In this document: one piece after another, positions 16,956 to 25,346 of the stretch
Layout: each line of letters begins with the position of its first letter
Position numbering within the stretch: position 1 is the stretch's first letter
Assembly: GCA_903927345.1 (NCBI GenBank)
Contig: CAIYMO010000021.1
Location: 1 to 64,000, forward strand
DNA: 64,000 nt
Source of the DNA: an uncultured Armatimonadota bacterium
Lineage (GTDB): Bacteria > Armatimonadota > Fimbriimonadia > Fimbriimonadales > Fimbriimonadaceae
Reading direction: 5' to 3'
Translations under genes and position numbers: made by a program
Notes under the pieces: generated by a model
What the model was told of the DNA's origin: nothing
The model's input: only the letters and a program-made list of their open reading frames with translations
Database searches by the model: none

Positions 16956-18209
16956 ATGAGCGCCGACGCCCTGTATACCGACGTTTACGAGAAGTACACG
17001 AAGTACATCAACCCGAATCTTGCCAAGCTGATGGGCTTCGCGGGATTTGGAGTCGAGATGCGGGCGGAGGGGTGTTATATCTACGACCACGAGGGTCGGC
17101 AGTTTTTGGACTGCTTGGGTGGTTACGGAACCTTTACGTTTGGGCACCGCAACCCAGTCGTGATCGAGGCGGTCAAGGCTCAGCTCGATCAGATTGCGTT
17201 GAGTGGGAAGGCATTTTTCACTAAGCAACAGGCTGACCTTGCGGAGAAGCTCGCTGAGATCACACCGGGGAACTTGCAGTTTTCGTTCTTCTGTAACTCA
17301 GGAGCCGAGGCGGTTGAAGCCGCGCTGAAGCTTTCAAAGGGCGCAACGGGGCGGTCGAAGATTGTTTCGAGCAATGGTAGCTATCATGGCAAGACGCTGG
17401 GTGCGCTGGCGACCACCGGGCGCGAGAAGTATCGCAAGAAGTTTCTTCCGTTGATGCCAGGAGTTGAGTTTGTTGACTACGGCGATATCGACGCCTTGGT
17501 GGCGGCGATTGATGATCAAACGGCGTGCGTAATTTTGGAACCCGTTCAGGGAGAGGGAGGGATTATCGTTCCTCCGGATGGATACCTACGTGCGGCCAGA
17601 GAGGCTTGCGATCGACATGGTGCGTTGCTGATTTTGGACGAGGTTCAGAGCGGCTTGGGCCGAACCGGGGCGGCTTTTGCGTGTAATCACGAAGGCGTGA
17701 CGCCAGACATCATGACCCTGGCTAAGGCGATCGGCGGTGGAGTGATGCCGCTGGGCGTGGCGGTTTACACCGAGGACATTTACAACAAGGTTTACGGCGA
17801 GAATCCGATGATTCACACGTCGACGTTTGGCGGGAATCCGCTGGCTTGCGCCGCCGGTCTGGCAGCGCTTTCCCAGCTCACGCCGGAGCTGATTGAGAAT
17901 TCGCGAGCGATGGGTGAGCGGATGCTCAACGGATTCAAGGAAATCCAATCTCGGTTCCCGGCGATCTTGGGTGACGTTCGCGGCCGAGGGCTGATGATCG
18001 GCATCGAGTTTACAGAGGACGAGGTCGGCGAAGTTGCGGTTGCGACGCTCATGAAAGAAGGAGTATGCGTCGCTTACGCCCTCAACAATCCGAGAGTTCT
18101 TCGGTGGGAACCGCCGCTCATCATCAGCGCTGAGCAGGTTGATCACGCTATTGCGGCGCTCAATACCGCGATGCTTGAAGTTGAGGCGTTGCTGGCCGTT
18201 TTGGCTTGA
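16956..18209 (+). CDS. class III PLP aminotransferase (putrescine/ornithine type)
   Basis: A 417-residue class III aminotransferase. The PLP lysine is Lys257 (MTLAKAIGGGVMPLG), Asp228 pairs with the pyridine nitrogen (LILDEVQSGLGRTG), and the phosphate loop is NSGAEAVEAALK. The N terminus (INPNLAKLMGFAGFGVEMRAEGCYIYD) and HTSTFGGNPLACAAG resemble putrescine aminotransferase (YgjG) and its relatives more than ArgD, but the substrate is not certain. The ATG at 16956 is chosen over an upstream open frame because a TATACT box lies six bases before it and homology begins there. The end overlaps the convergent gene by 50 bases. Confidence 0.88.
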   Translation: MSADALYTDVYEKYTKYINPNLAKLMGFAGFGVEMRAEGCYIYDHEGRQFLDCLGGYGTFTFGHRNPVVIEAVKAQLDQIALSGKAFFTKQQADLAEKLAEITPGNLQFSFFCNSGAEAVEAALKLSKGATGRSKIVSSNGSYHGKTLGALATTGREKYRKKFLPLMPGVEFVDYGDIDALVAAIDDQTACVILEPVQGEGGIIVPPDGYLRAAREACDRHGALLILDEVQSGLGRTGAAFACNHEGVTPDIMTLAKAIGGGVMPLGVAVYTEDIYNKVYGENPMIHTSTFGGNPLACAAGLAALSQLTPELIENSRAMGERMLNGFKEIQSRFPAILGDVRGRGLMIGIEFTEDEVGEVAVATLMKEGVCVAYALNNPRVLRWEPPLIISAEQVDHAIAALNTAMLEVEALLAVLA

Positions 18210-19650
18210 CGAGCGGGATGTCTTTCAGTTCGAACCACTGATATGGTTGAGCATACAGCTCGACTTTAGCAACTTTGGCGTTAGTGTACATTGGGTAAAT
18301 CGCCGCGCCGCAAATTGTATCGGACGAGATAAACGATCCTTGGGCGATGAGGGTTCCGTGCTCGTCAAATGCCTTTAGGCTGGTCGACATGTTTCGATAT
18401 TGCGGGGGAACGTTGGTTGCGATAAGCTTTGATCTGCTATCGAGCTTATCGACGCAGAACTCTCCGGGATTGAGTTGTTGATACTTACACTGGCGCTGAT
18501 TAGCCAGTGTCGAGACCTTTTGAGGGGCTCCGGACACGTAGCGCAGTTTGAAGTTGGCACGCGGCTTGATGTACTTTGATCGCACGCTGTAGAGCCAAGT
18601 GGGTGATCCTTCGACGCCTGGATCAATGGGTACGGACATCGTGACCGCAGAGATTCCGTCCTCGGTCATTAAGTGGACAGGGACTCCTGCCATTGAGCGG
18701 GGAAGTCTTACGAGTACCCAGGCGGGTAGTGAGTCTCCGCCAGCGTTCCAGGCAATATGCGGGTTGCACCTCGGCGAAGTCGGAAGACCATCAACGGTCC
18801 ATCCCGTCTCATCTCGGTCGTAAAAGCTATTCATCTCATTCTTTAACGAGCTGGGTTCGGGCCTCCCAGAGAAAATCGCGACGACTTCTGGCTTGCTTAC
18901 AGGATCAAGAAAATCTTGCGCTTGTCCCTTTTTCCCGAAGGCGACCCAACGTGACTCAATGCTCTTGTACTCAGACCGCTCGATTTTGATCCATGACATC
19001 TTTCTCAGGAGTGTCCCATCGTAAATCGTCAATGTCCCGTCTCCGGATAGACTCAGGTTATCGTTGCCCTCGACCAGGTTGCTCGAAACTCTGAACCCAT
19101 ACCTTCCAGAGCCAGACCCGGGTTGTAGTGCATTCCTGACCTCAAAGTAAGGTTCCCCGTACGCTGTTGTGCCCCAAGTTGCGAATTCGGTGTTCTGTCC
19201 TTTTGCTCCAGAGTAGATCGTTTCCCACTTTCCGTCGGTGCCTTCAATTGCCATCTTGATCGGTGCGTCGCTCTTTTCTATTGGGAAGTCGGCGAGAATA
19301 TCCACCTCGGTTCCGCGCATCGTCATTCGTCGGGAAATCTCGGCACCGTGAGTGGTAGTTCCATCCATGAACCGCACACGATATTTGCGATCGCTTAGGT
19401 TGGGCTGAAGCACGGTGGCGCAGAGCAGACGAGAGGATTTATCAGGAGTACTCCAACGGAACCAATCGTCATTGGCTACGACTTTGATTCCCTCGGAGTC
19501 ATACGCCGTGCGCGAAGATCGGTCGGCAATGACAATCCTACTTGCGACAATCCCGTTTGCCCCTGACCTGCCGCTAGAAGATAGGGTCGCGACAACAATC
19601 GCGCCAATTCCCAGGACGATCACGGCGATCGTTGCCAGTACCTTCTTCAT
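18160..19650 (-). CDS. membrane-anchored or secreted protein, unknown
   Basis: A 496-residue protein beginning MKKVLATIAVIVLGIGAIVVATL, an uncleaved signal anchor or signal peptide. The rest is mostly beta-strand text and ends in PVKPKRPATPQLQASRY-type sequence. No family is recognised. The ATG at 19650 is chosen because a perfect TATAAT lies six bases upstream (19662-19657); the open frame extends 28 codons further but that part is not coding-like. Its 3' end overlaps the aminotransferase by 50 bases. Confidence 0.75.
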   Translation of the reverse strand: MKKVLATIAVIVLGIGAIVVATLSSSGRSGANGIVASRIVIADRSSRTAYDSEGIKVVANDDWFRWSTPDKSSRLLCATVLQPNLSDRKYRVRFMDGTTTHGAEISRRMTMRGTEVDILADFPIEKSDAPIKMAIEGTDGKWETIYSGAKGQNTEFATWGTTAYGEPYFEVRNALQPGSGSGRYGFRVSSNLVEGNDNLSLSGDGTLTIYDGTLLRKMSWIKIERSEYKSIESRWVAFGKKGQAQDFLDPVSKPEVVAIFSGRPEPSSLKNEMNSFYDRDETGWTVDGLPTSPRCNPHIAWNAGGDSLPAWVLVRLPRSMAGVPVHLMTEDGISAVTMSVPIDPGVEGSPTWLYSVRSKYIKPRANFKLRYVSGAPQKVSTLANQRQCKYQQLNPGEFCVDKLDSRSKLIATNVPPQYRNMSTSLKAFDEHGTLIAQGSFISSDTICGAAIYPMYTNAKVAKVELYAQPYQWFELKDIPLVKPKRPATPQLQASRY

Positions 19651-19656
19651 GTTGCC

Positions 19657-19662
19657 ATTATA
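19657..19662 (-). promoter_or_regulatory. -10 box for leaderless gene at 19650
   Basis: Perfect TATAAT on the minus strand, six bases before the ATG. Confidence 0.6.
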
Positions 19663-19713
19663 CGAGGTATTTGGATGGTCCGCGAGGACTTCGCATTTCG
19701 AAAGGTTGTTGGG

Positions 19714-19719
19714 TATACT
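19714..19719 (+). promoter_or_regulatory. -10 box for 34-aa basic protein
   Basis: TATACT eight bases before the ATG at 19728. Confidence 0.45.
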
Positions 19720-19727
19720 CCGCCCAT

Positions 19728-19832
19728 ATGGCAAAGTCTCTGGTTAAAGTGAAGATGCAAGCATCTGTCAAGAAAGTCAAGAAGAAGAATCGCGCGATCA
19801 AGAAGGGATCTGCGAAGCTCAAGACTTCTTAA
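19728..19832 (+). CDS. 34-residue lysine-rich protein
   Basis: MAKSLVKVKMQASVKKVKKK begins this 34-residue, strongly basic protein; 14 residues are Lys or Arg. Gene structure is convincing: -10 box, ATG, short frame, then a strong intrinsic terminator 23 bases after the stop. Composition resembles small ribosomal or nucleoid proteins (for example the Thx type), but I cannot assign it to one. Confidence 0.65.
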   Translation: MAKSLVKVKMQASVKKVKKKNRAIKKGSAKLKTS

Positions 19833-19855
19833 TCTTTCCGTCTCGAAACTCTTTG

Positions 19856-19889
19856 AAGCGACGAACCCCTTGGTTCGTCGCTTTTTCTT
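19856..19889 (+). terminator. intrinsic terminator
   Basis: An 11-bp perfect stem (aagcgacgaac / gttcgtcgctt, 19856-19866 with 19873-19883) with a 6-base loop and a T-rich tail, ending the transcript of the 34-residue protein. Confidence 0.88.
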
Positions 19890-19901
19890 TAGGAACCCAT
19901 C

Positions 19902-20051
19902 ATGTCACGACCATCCAAGAAAGATATTAAGGCCGCTCTCGATAAGCTTCGCGACGCTGCGCCGAACCAAAACCAGGCACCAGCGAGCGATAACAGCAAG
20001 CTGACTCCGAAGCAGAGCAGCCAGCGAATTCGCAAGCAGAATCCGGGGTAG
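19902..20051 (+). CDS. 49-residue hydrophilic protein
   Basis: An ATG at 19902 opens a 49-codon frame: MSRPSKKDIKAALDKLRDAA, then a Gln/Asn/Ser-rich middle and a basic end (SSQRIRKQNPG). It has no hydrophobic segment. It is too short to judge by length alone, and it follows a terminator by only 13 bases, so its promoter would have to overlap that hairpin. Amino-acid make-up looks coding, and the end resembles small disordered nucleic-acid binders. Confidence 0.45.
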   Translation: MSRPSKKDIKAALDKLRDAAPNQNQAPASDNSKLTPKQSSQRIRKQNPG

Positions 20052-20196
20052 TGCCTGAACCTTGGGAGAGAACTGCCACGCTTTTGGTTGGGTCGTCACG
20101 CTCAAACTTTGACTCAAAATTCAGAAATGTTGGGTGGGGTTGGGTAGTCAACTTGAGATCATTCGCTCTGCTCATCGTCAGCCATCATCTCGCACT

Positions 20197-21255
20197 TCAC
20201 CGCTTGTTGGACTTTATGAGTTCGTAGGTGCCATGCCGCTTGGATACGTGCCCGAGTTCGATCAGCTTGCGCAGACGCTTGTGGACTCGGGTTGGCGTCA
20301 GGCGAGTTTCGATAACGAGTTGGGCGACGGTCTTAGGTGCGCTGGTCAAGGCTCGGAGAAGCGGCCGGGTGCTCTTGTCGCGGCGATCCAAACCCTGTCG
20401 TGGGTCAAAGGAGTGGGAGTGGAACGTCGTTTCGTCGGGGCTGGCAATGTAGGAAGTTCGCGTGGCTCCGGCACCTCGACCTTGGGATTGCCATTTGATG
20501 ATTCGGCATTTGGCTCTTTGCTCGTAAGTCATTAGGATGGTTTGGCTGACGGCGGCTTGGAGTTGGGTGTGGTCGGCGATTCTTGTGCCGTAGGCGTTGG
20601 TGTGGTGGATGAGGATGATTCTTCCGGCTCTTTCTGAGATTTGCTTTAGAGGGTTAAGGAGTTTTCTCATTGCGCGGGCGTCGTTGGTACGGGCGTCGAG
20701 GAGAGCAGCATGGAAGGAGTCAATGATGACGGTGGCGTCTCCTCGGTGCTGGATGAGGAAGTCTTCGATTTCGATATGGGCGGACCTGGTGTTGATGGGC
20801 TCCAGTTCGGAGGTGAGGAAGATGGGGGTTTTGTCGGTGATGTCTTTGTGCTTGGCGAAGGCTTCGCTGATTTCTCTGGGTGAGTCGTCGAAGCTGATGT
20901 AGCCGACGGGTTGCTTCTTGGTCTTTTGTCCAGCGAACGGTTTTCCGGTGGCTATTGCTTTTGCTAGAGCAATTGCGATGGTGGTCTTTCCGATCTTGGG
21001 CTGTCCGGCGAGGACGATGAGGCTGTTTTTGGGAAAGATGTCTTCTTCGGGTTTGGTTAGGTTGTGGCGGGGGGCTTTGACTTGGTGGAAGGAGGAGTAT
21101 TTCGTTCGCTTTTCGTTTGTCGTTTGTCGTTGTTCGCTGGGAGTCGGGGCTTGCTCGCCTTCTAGTTGGAAGTTGTAGAGGGGGTGGTTTGGATCGTCGG
21201 CGTAATGGTCGCGGGACCAGAAGTCGGGGGCGTTATTGTCTTCGATGAAGAGCAT
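20197..21255 (-). CDS. RecA-like AAA ATPase with C-terminal winged helix
   Basis: A 352-residue protein of the AAA_25/RepA-like group. Walker A is GQPKIGKTT (84-92), Walker B is ATVIIDSFHAALLD (about 174-187), followed by IILIHHTNAYGTRIADHTQLQAAV typical of hexameric RecA-fold helicases of the RepA/DnaB-like set. The last ~65 residues form a winged-helix-like segment (TVAQLVIETRLTPTRVHKRLRKLIELGHVSKRHGTYEL). Such genes are common on plasmids and integrated elements. Residues 40-51 (SEQRQTTNEKRT) are encoded by a heptanucleotide repeat array. There is no replication origin or integrase nearby. Confidence 0.8.
   Translation of the reverse strand: MLFIEDNNAPDFWSRDHYADDPNHPLYNFQLEGEQAPTPSEQRQTTNEKRTKYSSFHQVKAPRHNLTKPEEDIFPKNSLIVLAGQPKIGKTTIAIALAKAIATGKPFAGQKTKKQPVGYISFDDSPREISEAFAKHKDITDKTPIFLTSELEPINTRSAHIEIEDFLIQHRGDATVIIDSFHAALLDARTNDARAMRKLLNPLKQISERAGRIILIHHTNAYGTRIADHTQLQAAVSQTILMTYEQRAKCRIIKWQSQGRGAGATRTSYIASPDETTFHSHSFDPRQGLDRRDKSTRPLLRALTSAPKTVAQLVIETRLTPTRVHKRLRKLIELGHVSKRHGTYELIKSNKR
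21104..21138. repeat. 5 x 7-bp tandem heptanucleotide array (inside the ATPase gene)
   Basis: Five back-to-back 7-mers on the plus strand: GTTCGCT, TTTCGTT, TGTCGTT, TGTCGTT, GTTCGCT; consensus NNTCGYT. They lie in the coding sequence of the ATPase and encode a polar linker. Confidence 0.8.
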
Positions 21256-21295
21256 TCAACTACTAGGCGACGATGGTGGGGGTTTGTCAACCACA

Positions 21296-21330
21296 CATCG
21301 TTGTTCGTTTATCGTTGGTCGCTGTTCGTT
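21296..21330. repeat. second 5 x 7-bp heptanucleotide array
   Basis: Five back-to-back 7-mers: CATCGTT, GTTCGTT, TATCGTT, GGTCGCT, GTTCGTT, with the same NNTCGYT consensus as the array 158 bases away. It sits 40 bases upstream of the ATPase start, in the 226-base gap 21256-21481 that otherwise holds no gene. Confidence 0.78.
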
Positions 21331-21433
21331 GCTGAAAATGCGGAAACTCAATCTAGCCCGACTACAGGAGGGAGGAGCTTTTCTGCTGTACTGCGGATTT
21401 ACTTTCGGCATGTTTGGGGTCTGGACGTTTTAG

Positions 21434-21457
21434 CCTACGGGGTCACGGACCCCGAGG
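21434..21457. repeat. palindromic REP-like hairpin
   Basis: CGGGGTC - acg - GACCCCG with flanking CCT/AGG gives a 10-bp stem with one bulged base. It lies 25 bases after the stop of the membrane protein on its minus-strand side. It may be a terminator without T-run or a dispersed palindromic repeat. Confidence 0.5.
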
Positions 21458-21481
21458 TATCAAAAGAGCGGGGCTTCGGAG

Positions 21482-21826
21482 CTAGGTGCTCAGACGCACC
21501 TTTAACCAAACGAGCAGGCTTAGAAGAGCCCACCCTACGGCTAGAATGCTCTTCCAACTGTCTTCGCCGACTTCCCACCAATAGATGGAGCCGAGAGAGC
21601 CGAGCCCGAACGCGCGTGCAACCCTACTTTGGACTGCGGCGGTTTCTTCAGTTGGCTCTAGCCTCCGGTTACCGTCCATTCCGGCACTACGCTGAAGACT
21701 ATCGTTGATCTGCCAGTTCAGCAGCCTAACTCCGTACGAGATTGTTTGGCTATTGAGAAACCACCAAACCAGAGCCATTACTAGAAATCCGGGTAGCAAG
21801 TCCAGGGCCTTTGATTGGTCAATCAT
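21482..21826 (-). CDS. small membrane protein, unknown
   Basis: A 114-residue protein with two predicted membrane helices (LLPGFLVMALVWWFLNS near 10-26, ILAVGWALLSLLVWLKV near 93-110) and a soluble stretch rich in Arg/Glu between. No family is recognised. It lies between secA and the accessory ATPase on the same strand, with palindromic repeats on both sides. Confidence 0.55.
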   Translation of the reverse strand: MIDQSKALDLLPGFLVMALVWWFLNSQTISYGVRLLNWQINDSLQRSAGMDGNRRLEPTEETAAVQSRVARAFGLGSLGSIYWWEVGEDSWKSILAVGWALLSLLVWLKVRLST

Positions 21827-21865
21827 GGTTTTTTTTTGACTCCAGGTCGGTGACTAGCCGTCCTC

Positions 21866-21910
21866 ATCCCCTAAGTCCCCCTCTCCATGAATGGAGAGGG
21901 GATTTAGGAT
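21866..21910. repeat. imperfect palindrome of the CTCTCCATnnATGGAGAG type
   Basis: Arms of about 20 bases flank the centre CTCTCCATGAATGGAGAG, with outer flanks ccctaagtcccc and ggggatttagg that also pair imperfectly. It directly abuts the secA stop codon, so it probably ends the secA transcript. It also has the look of a dispersed palindromic repeat. Confidence 0.6.
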
Positions 21911-24900
21911 TACTTAACCACGGAGTAGTGGCAGCTCTTGAACTTCAGGCCGCTGCCGCATGGGCAGGCGTCGTTTCGACCGACTTTCTTGGGGTCGATT
22001 CCTTCGGGCCAAGGAAGGGTGCCGGGTTCGGCGGTTGATGTTTCGGCAGGGAGTTCCTGCATCGCCATTTCCGGTGCATCTGTATCGAGTCCCATCATCA
22101 TCTCGGCGGTGATTTCGGGCTGGATTCGGATGTGGAAGATCATCTTCGAGGCTTGCTCTCGGATGCGCTTCAGAGTTCCCTGGAAGGTGTCGTAGGTCTC
22201 GCGCTTGTAAGCGACGAGCGGGTCGACCTGGCCGTAACCTCGAAGGCCGATGCCTTCGCGGATGTATTCGATCATCTGGAGGTGTTGCATCCAGAGGTCG
22301 TTGACGGAGCGGAGCATGACGTACTTTTCAGCTTCGATCATCGCTTCGCCGGCTTCGGCGATCTTAGCGTCGTAGGCGGCTTGGGCGATGCGCTGGACTT
22401 CTTCGACGACTGGCTGACCTGGCTCGAACTTCTCGAGATCGCCGATGGTTGCGTAATCGACGAGCGGGAAGATCTCGTTGACATCTTCGAAAAGGACGGA
22501 GTGGTCGAATACTCGGTCGCCGTTCTCTTCGATCATCCATGCGTTGTCGCAGATGTCCGCGATAACTTCGTCGAGATAGGTTCGGAGCTCGGTTCGGATG
22601 TCCTTTCCGAGCAGGATTTCTCGGCGGAGGCCGTAGATGTGCTCACGCTGGGCGTTGAGGACGTCGTCGTACTCGAGGACGTTCTTTCGGGCTTCGAAGA
22701 AGTGGTTCTCGATTCGCTCCTGGGTCTTCGCGATCATCTTGCTGAGGAAGCCTGCGGTGACTTCTTCCATTGGAGGCCATGCCTTGAGCATGGGGTTATC
22801 CATCATGTTCGGGTTAAAGATCTTCCAGAGGTGGTCTTCGAGCGAGACGAAGTACTTGGACTCACCGGGGTCGCCTTGACGTCCAGCGCGGCCTCGCAGC
22901 TGGTTATCGATTCGGCGCGACTCGTGTCGCTCCGTTCCGAGGATGAAGAGGCCGCCAAGGGCGCGAACCTCTTCGGCTTGAGTTCGGCGCTCTTGGTCGC
23001 TGAGCGGGAGCGGAGGCGCAGCGCGCTCGTGACCACCACGTCTGTAGGACTTGTAGGTGTCGCCGTACTCGTCGATACCGTCTTGTGCGGTTTTGACTTG
23101 GTCTCGCGCCATTCGGACGAGGTCGTCTTCCACGCGTCCGCCGAGGAGGATGTCGACACCACGACCGGCCATGTTGGTGGCGATGGTGATGGCGCCCTTT
23201 CGTCCAGCTTCGGCGATGATGAGCGCTTCTTGCTCGTGGAACTTCGCGTTGAGAACGTTGTGGGGGATGCCGTGCTGGAGGGCCTCGTTGAGGAACTCGA
23301 GGTTGGTGGCTTCAACTCCCCACTCCTTGAGACACCAATCGGTCCACTCCTTGCTGGTCGCGTCGCTTGGCAGGTTGAGCTTGCCAAGGAGCATGGCGAC
23401 TTCGCTCATGTTGAGCTCGCCGAGTTCGGTTTCGAAGAATCGTCGGGCATCCTTCGCGTTGTCTCCCTTGATCTCTTTGGTTACTTCGACCATGGTTTGC
23501 AGTCGTCGGGTGACGATCAGCTTTTGGAGGAAGTCGGCTTGGAGTCGGGTGGAGACCAGCTCGGACATTTCGATGGATCGGGTTCCAACGAGGGCGGGTT
23601 GCTGCTTCGTGTAGAGTCGCAGGATTTCCCATGCGATCATGCGGAACTTAGCTTCGTGGGACTTGTAGATGACGTCGGGTTGGTCAACACGGAGGCTTGG
23701 TCGGTGGGTGGGGACGGTGACAACGTCAAGACCGTAGATCTTGCGGAACTCGTCTTCTTCGGTCTTTGCCGTACCGGTCATACCGCCGAGCTTCTCGTAA
23801 AGTCGGAAGAGGTTTTGGAAGGTGATGGTTGCAACGGTCTGGCTCTCGTTTTGAACGGGAACGCCTTCCTTTGCTTCGAGTGCCTGGTGGAGGCCGTCGC
23901 TGAAGCGGCGACCGAACATCATGCGCCCGGTGTTTTCATCGACGATCACGACTTCTCGGTTTCGGACGACGTAGTCGATATCTCGGGTGAAGAGGCCGTG
24001 GGCTTTGACGGATGCGTTGATGTAGTGGAAGAGTTTGGGATCGCTGGCGATGTTGTCGATTCCCATCAGCTCTTCAACGCGGTCCATACCTTCTTCGGTA
24101 AGGCTGGCGTTGTGGTTCTTCTTATCGGCGGTCCAGTGCTTCTCGGGTTCGAGCTGGATAACGATCTGGTTGATTTGGTTGTAGACGGTGACGTCCTCCA
24201 TCGACGGGCCGCTGATGATGTGCGGGGTTCGGGCTTCGTCGATCAGAATCGAGTCAACTTCGTCGACGATGGCGAAGTGGAGCTCACTCATGCTGAGGTC
24301 TTCTTCGCTGAACGCCATGTTGTCTCGGAGGTAGTCAAATCCGAATTCGTGGTTGGTTCCGTAGGTGATGTCGCACGAGTAGGCTTCCCGGCGGATGCAG
24401 GGGCGGAGGTTGAGGTAGCGCGGGTCTCCGAGTTCGTCGCAGCCAGGCTCATAGATGTAGCTGCCGCCGAGCTCGTCGGACTCTTCGCCTTGACCTTGGA
24501 TGATTCCGACACTGAGGCCGAAGAAGTGGTAAATCGGACCCATCCAGACGGCGTCGCGTCGGGCGAGGTAGTCGTTGACGGTAACGAGGTGGGCACCGCG
24601 TCCGGTGAGTGCGTTGAGGACCAGCGGCGCAGCTCCAACAAGGGTCTTTCCTTCACCAGTCTTCATTTCGGCGATTCGACCTTGGTGGAGAACGAGACCG
24701 CCGATGAGCTGGACGTCAAAGTGGCGCATGCCTAAGGTTCGTTTACTGACTTCGCGGACACAGGCAAAGGTTTCGACTGCCAGTGCGTCGAGCTTCTCTC
24801 CACCTTTTGCCCGGTGGCGAAGTTGGTGGCAGCGATCTTTAAGTTGCTCTTCGGTCAGAGGTTCGATTTCTTTTTCGAGGGCGTTGATTTGCTCAACGAG

Positions 24901-24963
24901 CGGCATGACGAGCTCGACATCCTTCTTTGAGGTGTCGAAAAGTTGACGTAGGAATTTGATCAT
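21910..24963 (-). CDS. secA: protein translocase ATPase SecA
   Basis: This 1017-residue protein is the preprotein translocase motor. Features in order: N-terminal region, Walker A MKTGEGKTL (100-108), the DEVDSILIDEARTP segment of the first nucleotide-binding domain, preprotein cross-linking domain, helicase domain 2 with NMAGRGVDI and GRAGRQGDPG, helical scaffold, and a C-terminal SEC-C zinc finger (CPCGSGLKFKSCH). It is longer than E. coli SecA (901), because of insertions such as the segment near 545-600. The palindrome at its stop codon likely ends the transcript. Confidence 0.98.
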   Translation of the reverse strand: MIKFLRQLFDTSKKDVELVMPLVEQINALEKEIEPLTEEQLKDRCHQLRHRAKGGEKLDALAVETFACVREVSKRTLGMRHFDVQLIGGLVLHQGRIAEMKTGEGKTLVGAAPLVLNALTGRGAHLVTVNDYLARRDAVWMGPIYHFFGLSVGIIQGQGEESDELGGSYIYEPGCDELGDPRYLNLRPCIRREAYSCDITYGTNHEFGFDYLRDNMAFSEEDLSMSELHFAIVDEVDSILIDEARTPHIISGPSMEDVTVYNQINQIVIQLEPEKHWTADKKNHNASLTEEGMDRVEELMGIDNIASDPKLFHYINASVKAHGLFTRDIDYVVRNREVVIVDENTGRMMFGRRFSDGLHQALEAKEGVPVQNESQTVATITFQNLFRLYEKLGGMTGTAKTEEDEFRKIYGLDVVTVPTHRPSLRVDQPDVIYKSHEAKFRMIAWEILRLYTKQQPALVGTRSIEMSELVSTRLQADFLQKLIVTRRLQTMVEVTKEIKGDNAKDARRFFETELGELNMSEVAMLLGKLNLPSDATSKEWTDWCLKEWGVEATNLEFLNEALQHGIPHNVLNAKFHEQEALIIAEAGRKGAITIATNMAGRGVDILLGGRVEDDLVRMARDQVKTAQDGIDEYGDTYKSYRRGGHERAAPPLPLSDQERRTQAEEVRALGGLFILGTERHESRRIDNQLRGRAGRQGDPGESKYFVSLEDHLWKIFNPNMMDNPMLKAWPPMEEVTAGFLSKMIAKTQERIENHFFEARKNVLEYDDVLNAQREHIYGLRREILLGKDIRTELRTYLDEVIADICDNAWMIEENGDRVFDHSVLFEDVNEIFPLVDYATIGDLEKFEPGQPVVEEVQRIAQAAYDAKIAEAGEAMIEAEKYVMLRSVNDLWMQHLQMIEYIREGIGLRGYGQVDPLVAYKRETYDTFQGTLKRIREQASKMIFHIRIQPEITAEMMMGLDTDAPEMAMQELPAETSTAEPGTLPWPEGIDPKKVGRNDACPCGSGLKFKSCHYSVVK

Positions 24964-25044
24964 TTGGGTTGTTTGGGGGGCGGTATCGGTTGGCGGCGGG
25001 GTGCGCCGGAATTCAACCGTTGGAAAACGAGCTTTGGGTTTGAA

Positions 25045-25329
25045 TTAGCTCGTGGGGCCGTCACGGGAGCGTAGCGAAGTTGCGAAACCGGACTGTTTGA
25101 GCTTGGTGCACTCGCGGAAGCTGGCGGGTTGAGTCTCGGCACCCCTTGGACGGGTAGCTTCCTCAACTGGAGATTGCTGCTCTTGTTGCTCGCGCTCTTG
25201 CTTAATGACCGATGCGTAGAAGCGGTTTTGAAGGCGCAGCTGGGCATCGAGGCTCTGGGTGTTCGCACCGCTGTGCGAGCCCAGCCCCTGAAGGATCATC
25301 AGGATAAGGAGCGGTAGTGCCTGGAACAT
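25045..25329 (-). CDS. small secreted protein, unknown
   Basis: A 94-residue frame starting MFQALPLLILMILQGLGSHSGA (signal peptide) and continuing with a Gln/Glu/Arg-rich soluble part (VIKQEREQQEQQSPVEE). An upstream in-frame ATG exists at 25362 but would give a poor signal sequence. It ends 81 bases before secA on the same strand and might be co-transcribed with it. It is not recognised; coding potential is only moderate. Confidence 0.4.
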   Translation of the reverse strand: MFQALPLLILMILQGLGSHSGANTQSLDAQLRLQNRFYASVIKQEREQQEQQSPVEEATRPRGAETQPASFRECTKLKQSGFATSLRSRDGPTS

Positions 25330-25346
25330 GGTTCCGTTTACGTGAC

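Noticed and set aside
22132-24735. 867-codon open frame on the plus strand opposite secA
   Set aside because: It is the antisense shadow of secA; the protein is Val/Asp/Leu-biased with no known domain, while secA is certain.
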